Of a stretch of 32,136 nucleotides of DNA, positions 17,492 to 25,613 are shown in pieces. Made by a program: the position numbers and the translations under genes. The stretch comes from Bacteroidia bacterium (GTDB lineage Bacteria; Bacteroidota; Bacteroidia; AKYH767-A; OLB10), in the NCBI GenBank assembly GCA_013001815.1, contig JABDLV010000035.1, positions 1 to 32,136 on the forward strand, read 5' to 3'. Numbering within the stretch: position 1 is the first letter of the stretch; every line of letters starts with the position of its first letter. The notes beneath the pieces were generated by a model. It ran no database searches and was not told the DNA's origin. It saw nothing but the letters and a program-made list of their open reading frames with translations.

Positions 17492-19123
17492 TTACTCAGC
17501 TCCCATAAACGGATATCTATAATCTTTTGGTGGATTAAAGGTTTCTTTAATGGTACGAGCATTTACCCAACGTAGAAGATTAAGTTTACTTCCTGCTTTG
17601 TCGTTTGTACCCGAACCACGAGCACCACCAAATGGTTGTTGGCCAACAACTGCACCGGTTGGTTTATCATTTATATAAAAATTACCGGCTGCGTTTATTA
17701 ATTTTTTGTTGGCTAAATCTATTGCATAACGGTCTTGTGCCCAAATGGCACCGGTTAACGCATACTCAGAAGTGCTGTCTAATATTTCCAATGTTTTTTC
17801 AAAGTCTTTGTCTGCATACACATAGATTGTAAGTACAGGTCCAAATATTTCTTCACACATGGTTGTAAACTTTGGATTTGTTGTCACGATAACGGTTGGT
17901 TCAATAAAGTAACCAACTTCCTTATTGTACTTTCCGCCAACTAGAATTTTTGCATCCTTGGCTTTCTTTGCTTTATCAATGTACTTGCTTATTTTATTAA
18001 ATGCTTTTTCATCAATCACTGCATTAAAAAAGTTTCTAAAGTCAGCAGGGTCTCCCATTTTTATGCTCTTCACATCAGCAACTAAACCCTTTTCTACTTT
18101 TTTCCATAAGCTTTTTGGTATGTATGCACGGCTGGCAGCAGAACATTTCTGTCCTTGAAATTCAAATGCACCTCTTGTGCATGCAGTAACCAATGCATCT
18201 GCATCGGCACTCTTATGTGCCATTATGAAGTCTTTACCACCAGTTTCGCCAACAATACGAGGGTAGCTTTTGTATTTTGCAATATTATTTCCAATGGTTT
18301 TCCAAATGGTTCTAAAAACACCCGTACTTCCGGTAAAATGTATGCCTGCAAACTCCGGATGGTTAAAAATAACATCACCGGCTTCCGGTCCATCAACAAA
18401 TACTAAATTAATTACCCCATCCGGTACACCGGCTTCTCTAAATAAGTCCATCATTACGTGTGCAGAATAAATCTGTGTGTCTGCAGGTTTCCAAACGCAA
18501 ACATTTCCCATTAACGCAGCAGAAGCAGGTAGATTTCCTGCAATAGAGGTAAAGTTAAATGGTGTCAAGGCAAATACAAATCCTTCCAATGCGCGGTATT
18601 CCATTCGGTTCCACATACCTTCATTGCTTTCCGGTTGTTCTGCGTAAATTTCTGTTGCGTATTGCACATTAAACTTTAAAAAGTCTATCATTTCACAAGC
18701 AGCATCAATTTCTGCCTGGTATATACTTTTGCTTTGTGCCAACATGGTTGCCGCATTCATTCTTGCACGATAGGGACCGGCTAACAAATCTGCAGCTTTT
18801 AAAAAGATAGCAGCGCGTTGCTCCCATGGTAAGCTGGCCCATTTTTCTCTGGCTTTCAGTGCCGCATCAATTGCATCTTTTACGTGTTTTTTGGTACCAA
18901 AGGCATGTTCACCTAATACATGTTTATGATTATGAGGAGATCTCATTTTCATGGTTTTCTTGGTCATCACCTCTTTGCCACCAATAAACATGGGAACATT
19001 TATTTTCTTTTTGCTTAGATCTGCTAAAACTTTTTTTACTTCTGCACGCTCGGGACTATCGGGGGCATAGTTTTTAACCGGTTCATTTACAGGGTAGGGT
19101 ACTTGGAATAATGCGTTTGACAT
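17492..19123 (-). CDS. pruA: L-glutamate gamma-semialdehyde (P5C) dehydrogenase
   Basis: A 543-residue aldehyde dehydrogenase of the ALDH4 group. The N-terminus (FQVPYPVNEPVKNYAPDSPE) resembles mitochondrial and Bacteroidota P5C dehydrogenases. The general-base glutamate is E293 (VGETGGKDF), and the nucleophile is C327 (EFQGQKCSAASR). FTGSTGVF is the NAD-binding turn, and QPFGGARGSGTNDKAGS near the end is typical of P5CDH. It oxidises glutamate semialdehyde to glutamate with NAD+, the second step of proline breakdown. The proline dehydrogenase partner is not in the window. It follows the helicase gene by 27 nt. Confidence 0.95.
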   Translation of the reverse strand: MSNALFQVPYPVNEPVKNYAPDSPERAEVKKVLADLSKKKINVPMFIGGKEVMTKKTMKMRSPHNHKHVLGEHAFGTKKHVKDAIDAALKAREKWASLPWEQRAAIFLKAADLLAGPYRARMNAATMLAQSKSIYQAEIDAACEMIDFLKFNVQYATEIYAEQPESNEGMWNRMEYRALEGFVFALTPFNFTSIAGNLPASAALMGNVCVWKPADTQIYSAHVMMDLFREAGVPDGVINLVFVDGPEAGDVIFNHPEFAGIHFTGSTGVFRTIWKTIGNNIAKYKSYPRIVGETGGKDFIMAHKSADADALVTACTRGAFEFQGQKCSAASRAYIPKSLWKKVEKGLVADVKSIKMGDPADFRNFFNAVIDEKAFNKISKYIDKAKKAKDAKILVGGKYNKEVGYFIEPTVIVTTNPKFTTMCEEIFGPVLTIYVYADKDFEKTLEILDSTSEYALTGAIWAQDRYAIDLANKKLINAAGNFYINDKPTGAVVGQQPFGGARGSGTNDKAGSKLNLLRWVNARTIKETFNPPKDYRYPFMGAE

Positions 19124-19150
19124 AGTCTGAATTTTAAATTGGGCTGCAAT

Positions 19151-22100
19151 TTATAATTTATCTATGAAGAATGGAGAAAGATAAAGGATAAAACCTGCTA
19201 CTTTTTTGTGGCCCATTTTTCGTAAAAAGCTGCAATATTCATTTACTTGTTTTTTATGCTCATTGCTTTGTGCCCCTGTTTTATAATCTATTACCAAACA
19301 TTTCTCTTCATTATATATAACACGGTCCGGGCGGTAAAGCTTTCCATCTTTATCTATTATATTTTTCTCATTTTTTATTGTGAAATCTTTGCTAAACCAA
19401 CGTGTTGTTTCGGGGTTTTTCTCCATTTCAACCAGGCCATCTACCAGCTCAGAAAAATGAGGCAATTGCATTTCTTCTTTTTGTTTTAGTTGTTCTATTA
19501 GCTCATGCAGCTCATCATTATACTCAACTCTTGATAGTTTATTATGAATGGTATTACCCAACCTAATTTCTTCTTTGCCAAAATCTTCTTTTTCTTGAAG
19601 CGATTTTAAAGAAAGCGAATAAGTATTCTCCCAATCTAAAAATTGATAATTCTCTAAGGTAATTTGCTCAGGATTGCTAAAAGAGTTTATGTTTGGCTTA
19701 TCATCTTTTGTCTTTTCAATTTTATTGTTGATTGTTCCGATAGAATACACTTCAGCATTATCTGCTTTCTTTATTTCAATTTTTTCAGAATCTAGTACTG
19801 CTTTGATTAATTGGGAAGTGTTAGATAGATTTCTTGTAGAATCATCGTTGCCGGCAATAAATAATTTATTTTCAGCACGGGTAAAAGCAACATAAAGAAG
19901 ATTTAAGTTGTCTATCAGATTTAGTGACTGCTCATGCTTGTAGTCATTAATAAAATGGGTTTTTTCTAAGTTGCTCACCATTCTAATGGATTGAAAATTG
20001 ATATCCTCAAAATTCTTCTCCTCTGTTTTAAGCCATTCTGTAGAAACTTTTGCTCCACCACTGTATTGCCAGTTAGCAAACGGAACAATTAGTACTGGAA
20101 ACTGCAAGCCCTTAGATTTGTGTATGGTCATTATTTGGATGGCATTCTGGTTTTCAGAATTATCTAAGCTTTGGGTATCACTGCTTTCATACCACTCTAA
20201 AAAATCACTCAAATTAGATTCAGGTCTTTTGGAATAGGCCAAAACAATGTCAAGAAATTTTAAAATGTATTGATCATTCGTAGTATCAAGTTCAAACAAT
20301 CTGCAAATAGATTCACATGCATTGAGCAAAGGCAGGCTTTTTACTTTTAGAAATTCTTCTTCCAAATCTGACGGAATACTATCAACGATTTTAAATTTCA
20401 ATAAGGCATTCCAATCATAGTTTTCATTTTGCAGTGTATTATGGTGATAGATGATGTTAGCAATGGCAACCTGGTCATCGTAATTATTAATGTGCCTAAG
20501 TGTATTGAGTAACAATGCTACACTGCTGGCATCATCAATAAATAATGAATCTGCAGACACAATTTCACTAATGTCATTTTGCAATAAAAACTGCGTAAGC
20601 ATTTTAATTTCATCTTTTTTTCTAACTAAAATGCAAATGTCTTCATCCTTATAGCCTTTTGCATATAAACTGTTAATGGTTTGCAATGTGTACTGCATTG
20701 CCTGGTTATAAAAAACAGAATATTCTTGCTGTATTTCGGCATTAAAGTTTGCCGGGTATTCTTTCGGTAAAATATTTAATTCAACATATCCACCATCTTT
20801 TTCATGCGGAATTTGTTTTAGTGTTTCCTCATCGTACACATGTTTTATAGTTTCTAAATCATCTGGAAGAAAAGATGTTTGCTTTTCTTCTAAAACTATT
20901 TCTTTGGCTGCATGGAAAAACGCATTATTGAATTCTACAATTTCTTTCGTGCTTCTATAGTTGGTGTCTAAGGGTTCATCTTCAATAATTTTTTCCCAGT
21001 GAGCGAGTTCGTCATGTATTTCACCGGCAAGTAATTCCATTCTGCTTCCGCGCCAGCGGTAAATGCTTTGCTTAGCATCGCCCACTACCAAACTGCTTTT
21101 TCCTTCGGCAAGAGAATTTTCTACTAAAGGCTTAAGGTTTTTCCATTGTGTTGCAGATGTATCCTGAAACTCATCTATTAGCAAATGATGAAAACGAGTG
21201 CCTACTTTTTCATAAACAAAAGGAGTATCATCATCACCAACTAAATTAGATAATGAGTGCATGTAATCATTAATGGTTAAAACCTGATTGTTTTCTTTGT
21301 AACCATTGTATTTTTCGTCTAGCTTATTTAATACAGCAGTAGAGTAGAGGTTTGTTCTAATTTCCTTGGCCGTATTATAGTCAGTGCTATTTCGAATGTG
21401 ATGTTGCATTGCCTCATCTAGCATCCCATTAAACTCCATTGCCATGGAATCAACCAAATCTTTATTTGCTTGTTTTGCCCGTCCCCATTCCGTATTGCCA
21501 TTGTAGAATTTTTGAACATAAGAATTGGGTTCAGTATAATTTTTTGCTGCCCAGTTCAATAAAATTTTAGCCGGTCCGGTATTGGTTCTGTAAAAATCTG
21601 ATATGTCTAAGTTGTTCTTTGTATATACAGATTCGAAGGATTTTCCAATTTTGTTGGCAGCGCTCTCATATACCGCAATAATCTTATTTAGTTTTTTTAC
21701 GGTTTCTGTTTCATTTTCATTTCTTAACGGTTGCACCGTTCTAAAGGCATCATTGAATAGCTCTTTTGCGGCATCCTTCAGGTTTTTATCCAAATTCCAG
21801 CCCTTTTCTTCTTTAATCTTATGGTTGGTAAAGTCTAACAACCATTTTTTAAGGGGCTCGTCTGTTCCGATGTCAAAATATAATTCAGCACATATTTTAT
21901 CTATAATCTGCTTGTTATTTAGTTCAATTTGAAATTGCATCGGTACTCCAGACTCATAAGCCAATGAGCGGATAACTTTACTAAAAAAACTGTCAATGGT
22001 ACTAATGGAAAATTGCGGATAGTTATGCAAAATGTTTTTTAAGACCTTTTTTGCTTCCTTTTGCCTGGCTTTTAGTTCATGCTTTTCTTCAATTACCTTA

Positions 22101-22321
22101 TTGTATATGTCGTTATTTTGGTTTAAAGCAATGTCTTGTGCCGTTTCTAAAATTCTGCTTTTCATTTCGGCCATACTTTTATTTGTAAAAGTAATGGCTA
22201 ACGTGTGTTTAAACCTATCTGGGTTTTCTAATATGATTTTAAAGTACTCTTTTACCAGTGTAAAGGTTTTGCCTGAACCGGCAGATGAACGAAAAATTTG
22301 AAATTTATTTTGAGTACTCAT
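19151..22321 (-). CDS. AddA/RecB-like UvrD-family helicase-nuclease
   Basis: I choose the ATG at 22321 (MSTQNKFQIF), which places Walker A (RSSAGSGKTFTLVKEYF) at about residue 12 as usual; the track start adds six residues. UvrD superfamily 1A motifs follow: TFTNKSMAEMKSRI (Ia), LLIDEFQDTS (II), VVGDAKQSIYRWRGS (III), IMTIHKSKGLQFPVLIVPF (V) and NLLYVAFTRAENKLF (VI). The C-terminus is a RecB-type nuclease: GNTIHNKL, YRPDRVIY, LVIDYKTG and QVNEYC supply the His, Asp, Asp-x-Lys and Gln-x-x-x-Tyr signature. The enzyme should process double-strand DNA ends for recombination. The usual AddB-like nuclease gene is not adjacent on either side. Confidence 0.93.
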   Translation of the reverse strand: MSTQNKFQIFRSSAGSGKTFTLVKEYFKIILENPDRFKHTLAITFTNKSMAEMKSRILETAQDIALNQNNDIYNKVIEEKHELKARQKEAKKVLKNILHNYPQFSISTIDSFFSKVIRSLAYESGVPMQFQIELNNKQIIDKICAELYFDIGTDEPLKKWLLDFTNHKIKEEKGWNLDKNLKDAAKELFNDAFRTVQPLRNENETETVKKLNKIIAVYESAANKIGKSFESVYTKNNLDISDFYRTNTGPAKILLNWAAKNYTEPNSYVQKFYNGNTEWGRAKQANKDLVDSMAMEFNGMLDEAMQHHIRNSTDYNTAKEIRTNLYSTAVLNKLDEKYNGYKENNQVLTINDYMHSLSNLVGDDDTPFVYEKVGTRFHHLLIDEFQDTSATQWKNLKPLVENSLAEGKSSLVVGDAKQSIYRWRGSRMELLAGEIHDELAHWEKIIEDEPLDTNYRSTKEIVEFNNAFFHAAKEIVLEEKQTSFLPDDLETIKHVYDEETLKQIPHEKDGGYVELNILPKEYPANFNAEIQQEYSVFYNQAMQYTLQTINSLYAKGYKDEDICILVRKKDEIKMLTQFLLQNDISEIVSADSLFIDDASSVALLLNTLRHINNYDDQVAIANIIYHHNTLQNENYDWNALLKFKIVDSIPSDLEEEFLKVKSLPLLNACESICRLFELDTTNDQYILKFLDIVLAYSKRPESNLSDFLEWYESSDTQSLDNSENQNAIQIMTIHKSKGLQFPVLIVPFANWQYSGGAKVSTEWLKTEEKNFEDINFQSIRMVSNLEKTHFINDYKHEQSLNLIDNLNLLYVAFTRAENKLFIAGNDDSTRNLSNTSQLIKAVLDSEKIEIKKADNAEVYSIGTINNKIEKTKDDKPNINSFSNPEQITLENYQFLDWENTYSLSLKSLQEKEDFGKEEIRLGNTIHNKLSRVEYNDELHELIEQLKQKEEMQLPHFSELVDGLVEMEKNPETTRWFSKDFTIKNEKNIIDKDGKLYRPDRVIYNEEKCLVIDYKTGAQSNEHKKQVNEYCSFLRKMGHKKVAGFILYLSPFFIDKL

Positions 22322-22363
22322 AGAAAAACTAAAGTACATTAGAAAAAGTGCAATTCAAACCAT

Positions 22364-22394
22364 AAAAAAAGCCTCGCTGCAGGGCAACGAGGCT
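22364..22394 (-). terminator. Rho-independent terminator of the DUF3078 gene
   Basis: On the minus strand AGCCTCG, an 11-nt loop and CGAGGCT form a perfect 7-bp stem followed directly by seven T residues. It lies 22 nt past the DUF3078 stop and 43 nt before the helicase start, so it separates the two transcripts. Confidence 0.88.
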
Positions 22395-22415
22395 TGGTTT
22401 GCAAGCAATATATAT

Positions 22416-23327
22416 TTAGTCACCTATGGAGTGAGAAAGTCCAATTCCAATGACTTGCTTGAATTGAGTCCCTTTTCCTGGTCTGTTATCTTCATCCGTT
22501 TTAGGAACTGTAATGTCATGGTCGTACAATGCTTGTATACCAAAACTAGCAGATAAAAACTTTGTTAACTGTGCTGCGATTAGAACTTCTAAATTTACAT
22601 CAATATGGTCTGGGTTTTCGCCATAATTAGAGAATAAATCTAGTTTACTTAATAAGTTAATATTTTCTTTTAAGTCAACTGTGTATCTCGCATTAGCATA
22701 TCCCCCAAATTCACTTCTGGAAGTTTCACCCGGGTCAACTCCATATGCACCTTCATCACTTAGCTTGTCTTCAGTTACAAAGGTAAATTTAGAAGTAACG
22801 GGTGAAATGAATACTGTAAAGTTATCACTTGGTTTGTAGTCCATCCCCAGTGCACCTAAAAAGTATCCAGGAGCCATAAAATTAGAATTTAACACTTTAG
22901 TTTCTTGTCCGTTTGGTAGTTCACCATACAAGAATCCTTCAGCAAACTGAGATTTAAAATTTCCTAATGCAGTGTAATACCACTTACTCGTTTCAGAAGT
23001 ACGGTAACCTGCTTTAGAGTTAATTTCAAATTTGTCTTCGTTTTTTCTAATGTCATCACTACCAGGTTTTATTAAACCATAGCTAACATCAGCAACATTA
23101 TCCCAAGCAAATCTATTTTTTGCATGGTTCGCGAAACCAGTTACAAATAGAGCTCCGGCAAGAGAGTTTTCTCCACCACCTGCCCAGTTAGTTAAAGATA
23201 TTTGATTAAAATTTAAAGCACCGGTAGCGCCCTTTTTCCATGAGGTATCTTGAGCCACACCGTCTTGCGCATTTGCAGTGCAAATTCCAAACACAAATGC
23301 TAATCCAATAATTAATAAATTTTTCAT
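22416..23327 (-). CDS. DUF3078 family exported protein
   Basis: The protein has 303 residues, with a signal peptide (KNLLIIGLAFVFGICTANA then Q). The mature part carries the family's hallmark SWKKGATGALNFNQISLTNWAGGGENSLAG, followed by many amphipathic beta strands with aromatic ends (FTVFISPVTSKFTFV, FGIQALYDHDI) to the C-terminus (GIGLSHSIGD). This is a predicted outer-membrane beta-barrel family common in Bacteroidota; its function is not known. It sits between two intrinsic terminators, so it is probably monocistronic or expressed partly by read-through from mscL. Confidence 0.9.
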   Translation of the reverse strand: MKNLLIIGLAFVFGICTANAQDGVAQDTSWKKGATGALNFNQISLTNWAGGGENSLAGALFVTGFANHAKNRFAWDNVADVSYGLIKPGSDDIRKNEDKFEINSKAGYRTSETSKWYYTALGNFKSQFAEGFLYGELPNGQETKVLNSNFMAPGYFLGALGMDYKPSDNFTVFISPVTSKFTFVTEDKLSDEGAYGVDPGETSRSEFGGYANARYTVDLKENINLLSKLDLFSNYGENPDHIDVNLEVLIAAQLTKFLSASFGIQALYDHDITVPKTDEDNRPGKGTQFKQVIGIGLSHSIGD

Positions 23328-23363
23328 AGTATGTTTTTTTTGATTTGAGTTTTTTAGATTAAA

Positions 23364-23395
23364 AAAGCCATACCCAAGCTAAAGGGTAGGGCTTT
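23364..23395 (-). terminator. Rho-independent terminator of mscL
   Basis: On the minus strand AAAGCCCTACCC, an 8-nt loop and GGGTATGGCTTTTTT form a 12-bp stem with one G/A mismatch, followed by a T run (23361-23366). It begins 18 nt after the mscL stop and ends about 34 nt before the DUF3078 start, leaving very little room for a separate DUF3078 promoter. Confidence 0.82.
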
Positions 23396-23412
23396 TATTT
23401 TATTTACAGATA

Positions 23413-23817
23413 TTATTTCTTTAATAAATCTCTAATTTCACCTAACAACACTTCGTTTGCAGGAGGAGCAGCCGGAGCAGCATCTTCTTCTTTCTTTTTA
23501 GTTGAGTTAATTAACTTAACCGCCATAAATACACCGGCAGCAACTAATACGAAATCAATACAAGTTTGAATGAATGCACCATATTTTAGTATGATAGCTT
23601 CTTTTTCAACTGCATCGCCATTCATAACAGCGGCTTGCAGCTCATGGCCTAATGTTGCAAAATCTACACCTACTAAAAGGCCTAGTGGTGGCATTAATAT
23701 ATCGCCTACGAACGAAGCAATAATTTTTCCAAAAGCTGCACCAATTACTAATGCAACAGCTAAATCGACAACATTGCCTTTAATGGCAAAGTCTCTAAAT
23801 TCTTTAAAAATTGACAT
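23413..23817 (-). CDS. mscL: Large-conductance mechanosensitive channel MscL
   Basis: A 134-residue protein of standard MscL length. The N-terminal amphipathic helix ([19 protein letters not shown]) runs into TM1 ([28 protein letters not shown]), which contains the glycine- and alanine-rich pore constriction. A periplasmic loop follows, then TM2 ([19 protein letters not shown]) and the charged bundle ending [11 protein letters not shown]. MscL opens under extreme membrane tension to release solutes during hypo-osmotic shock. The upstream region shares a 10-nt word and a TTTTACAAAT stretch with the trkA upstream region. Confidence 0.96.
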   Translation of the reverse strand: MSIFKEFRDFAIKGNVVDLAVALVIGAAFGKIIASFVGDILMPPLGLLVGVDFATLGHELQAAVMNGDAVEKEAIILKYGAFIQTCIDFVLVAAGVFMAVKLINSTKKKEEDAAPAAPPANEVLLGEIRDLLKK

Positions 23818-24208
23818 GGTTTTTAATTTTAAAATTTAAGTTTCTAATATTATTCGTTTTACAAATGTTATGCCATTATGAATGACTAGCACGTATTATT
23901 CATTCTTTTAAACTTAGTAATACCCAATATTTATTTGGTTTTCACTCAGTGTTTTTCTCTAAAAGTTAAAGGGGGAGCGCTCTTTAGCCAAATGCTTAGA
24001 ACAGAGGCAAATATAAATTTGCCGCTCAAATAATTCCTTTTATTTTATTAACATTTAGAGGTAAAAGCGCTTACTTTTTTCTTCTTTTATGCTTTTTAAA
24101 GGCCAATCAGAACAATAATAATTGCCTGATTTATAGTTTTTTACGAAATCAAATTGAAATGGTTACCGGACTTATGAACAGGCCTGTTCAAAACTTTAAA
24201 TTAAATTT
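23818..24208. other. 391-nt gene-free region with several inverted repeats
   Basis: No ORF longer than about 17 codons was found. The region contains a 7-bp stem-loop GGCAAAT-ATAA-ATTTGCC (24006-24023), small palindromes around GAGCGCTC (about 23974) and AAGCGCTT (about 24067), an AATCAG/CTGATT inverted pair (about 24105-24131), and a perfect 16-bp palindrome TGAACAGGCCTGTTCA (24175-24190). The mscL promoter must lie at its left end, probably near ACAAATGTT at 23861-23869. None of the stems has a T tract, so I see no clear terminator for the gene ending at 24209. A small RNA is possible but unsupported. Confidence 0.5.
24175..24190. promoter_or_regulatory. Perfect 16-bp palindrome TGAACAGGCCTGTTCA
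   Basis: The 16 bases equal their own reverse complement. The element lies 19 nt beyond the stop of the LamG-like protein gene and about 360 nt upstream of mscL. It could be a dimeric regulator site or a short hairpin with a 4-nt loop; it lacks a T tract on either strand. Confidence 0.4.
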
Positions 24209-25312
24209 TTAACGACTTGCTTCTGCGCCTTTATTTTGGTGATCTACAGCCGTTACAGGAAGCAAGGAAGGGGGAATTTTGGAGCTGGATGGATTGAGTC
24301 GGTAAAAGTTAATTCCTTTTTTAGGGAATTGATCTGTCATGGTATAGTTCATTAGTTCTGAAGAATGGCCAGCGGCTCTTGTTCGTCCAACTTCTTCAAA
24401 CTTTTTCCCATCTATAGATTTTTCTATGATAAAATATTCTGTTTCATTTTCTTCAAATGTATACCAATCAATAATCACTTCATTTTTATCAGAAACAGAA
24501 CTAAAGCTTAATAATTCAAAAGGTAATTTTATTGGTGGAGTAGTGGTAGCAATTAATAGATCATTTATAATCACTTCATCACTTCCGGATGCATTAACTG
24601 TGCTTGCAAAAACAAATGGCTTAGTGCTTTCCCAATTTAGGGCTAAATTTGGTTGTGTTCTATTTTTCCATACATTTTTTCCATTGATTTGAACAACCGC
24701 TAAACCAAGAGTGGGCTCGTACAAAAATTTGACCTCTGTCATCTCTGCGACTTTTGGCAAGGCATTAGGTATTTTTTTATTGACTTTAATTGGAGAGTCA
24801 TCATTTTGAAATAATGAGTATTTTATTCTTAAGTCATTTCCACTAAAGCTCAGCTCAAAGTTTTTACCCCTTTTGAACAAAGTACCAGTGTTTTCAAGGT
24901 TTTTGAATGTGCACTGCACAGAAATTCCCGCACTGTTAAATTTAGGATGAATATCAAATACCATATTGATATTTTCAGATTGATTACCTGCACTTAGTCC
25001 TGGTGTTCTGATTTCACTAGAGCCTTTTATATTAGCATATTTGCTAATGGTACTAGCGGAAAGTCCTTTTGTAGATTTTAGCACCGGGTATTTATCAAAG
25101 CTGTAATAGCTAATGATGTTTTCTTCATCAATACCCAATATTTTTTCAGCTTCTGTATTTTGATTTGCACTCGAGTTTTGCGTTACGCCCAGGTTTAGAA
25201 ACATGGTAAAATAAATTACCAATACAATACCCGAAAGTATACCGATAACATATATACCACGGTTAAATATTCGTAGTTGATGACGAGACTTATTTTTTAG
25301 ACCGAGTGCCAA
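24209..25312 (-). CDS. Membrane-anchored protein with LamG-like and Fn3-like domains
   Basis: The 367-residue frame starts at TTG (25312); an in-frame stop lies just upstream, and the first internal ATG (residue 37) would cut away the membrane anchor, so TTG is the only sensible start. A basic N-terminus precedes one transmembrane helix (GIYVIGILSGIVLVIYFTMFL). Residues ~60-265 look like a concanavalin/LamG-type beta sandwich. Residues ~270-345 look like the Fn3-like module often found in Bacteroidota surface proteins (TEYFIIEKSIDGKKFEEVGR, then a YRLN ending). There is no type IX sorting domain at the end. A single-pass periplasmic binding protein is inferred; its function is unknown. It follows the 55-aa membrane peptide gene by 19 nt. 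Confidence 0.72.
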   Translation of the reverse strand: MALGLKNKSRHQLRIFNRGIYVIGILSGIVLVIYFTMFLNLGVTQNSSANQNTEAEKILGIDEENIISYYSFDKYPVLKSTKGLSASTISKYANIKGSSEIRTPGLSAGNQSENINMVFDIHPKFNSAGISVQCTFKNLENTGTLFKRGKNFELSFSGNDLRIKYSLFQNDDSPIKVNKKIPNALPKVAEMTEVKFLYEPTLGLAVVQINGKNVWKNRTQPNLALNWESTKPFVFASTVNASGSDEVIINDLLIATTTPPIKLPFELLSFSSVSDKNEVIIDWYTFEENETEYFIIEKSIDGKKFEEVGRTRAAGHSSELMNYTMTDQFPKKGINFYRLNPSSSKIPPSLLPVTAVDHQNKGAEASR

Positions 25313-25331
25313 GGTTGATATTTGCTATTTG

Positions 25332-25499
25332 CTAGGAAGGAGAATTGCTTGATTTCGCTTCAACAACTTGTTGGGCTTTTTTAGCAGATTCTTTGTGGTT
25401 TCCGTTAAAGAAAAAAGCTATCAAAAGAACTGCAAAAGCAAAGGCCAATAAGCCAATTTGCTTAGAGATTTCAAGATTATTTCTTCTTAGTAGTTTCAT
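25332..25499 (-). CDS. Small single-pass membrane protein, 55 aa (not in ORF track)
   Basis: Reading the minus strand from ATG at 25499 to TAG at 25332 gives MKLLRRNNLEISKQIG, a hydrophobic stretch LLAFAFAVLLIAFFF, and a polar tail NGNHKESAKKAQQVVEAKSS ending NSPS. The basic N-terminus, one helix of about 16-17 residues and an alanine/lysine/glutamine-rich tail suggest a type II small membrane protein. The stop is 19 nt before the TTG start of the LamG-like gene and the ATG is 114 nt after the response-regulator stop, so an operon is likely. No family is recognised; homologue searches with conserved start and stop would settle whether it is real. Confidence 0.6.
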   Translation of the reverse strand: MKLLRRNNLEISKQIGLLAFAFAVLLIAFFFNGNHKESAKKAQQVVEAKSSNSPS

Positions 25500-25613
25500 G
25501 ATGGGCAATTTCTATTTAGTGTATACTCTAAAAGGCCCTTGAAGGTTCTGAAAACAGCCTTAATTTTTATCTAGATGCTATTTGTATATAGCTGAAAAAC
25601 AGTTACTTGTAAT

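Noticed and set aside
25300-25320. TTGGCACTCGG as a sigma-54 -24 element before the LamG-like gene
   Set aside because: No TTGC -12 element at the required spacing, and the sequence is the start of the coding region.
25345-25542. 65-aa plus-strand ORF in the track
   Set aside because: It is antisense to the 55-aa minus-strand membrane peptide, which has a better protein character and is colinear with its neighbours. The plus-strand frame also runs against every gene around it.
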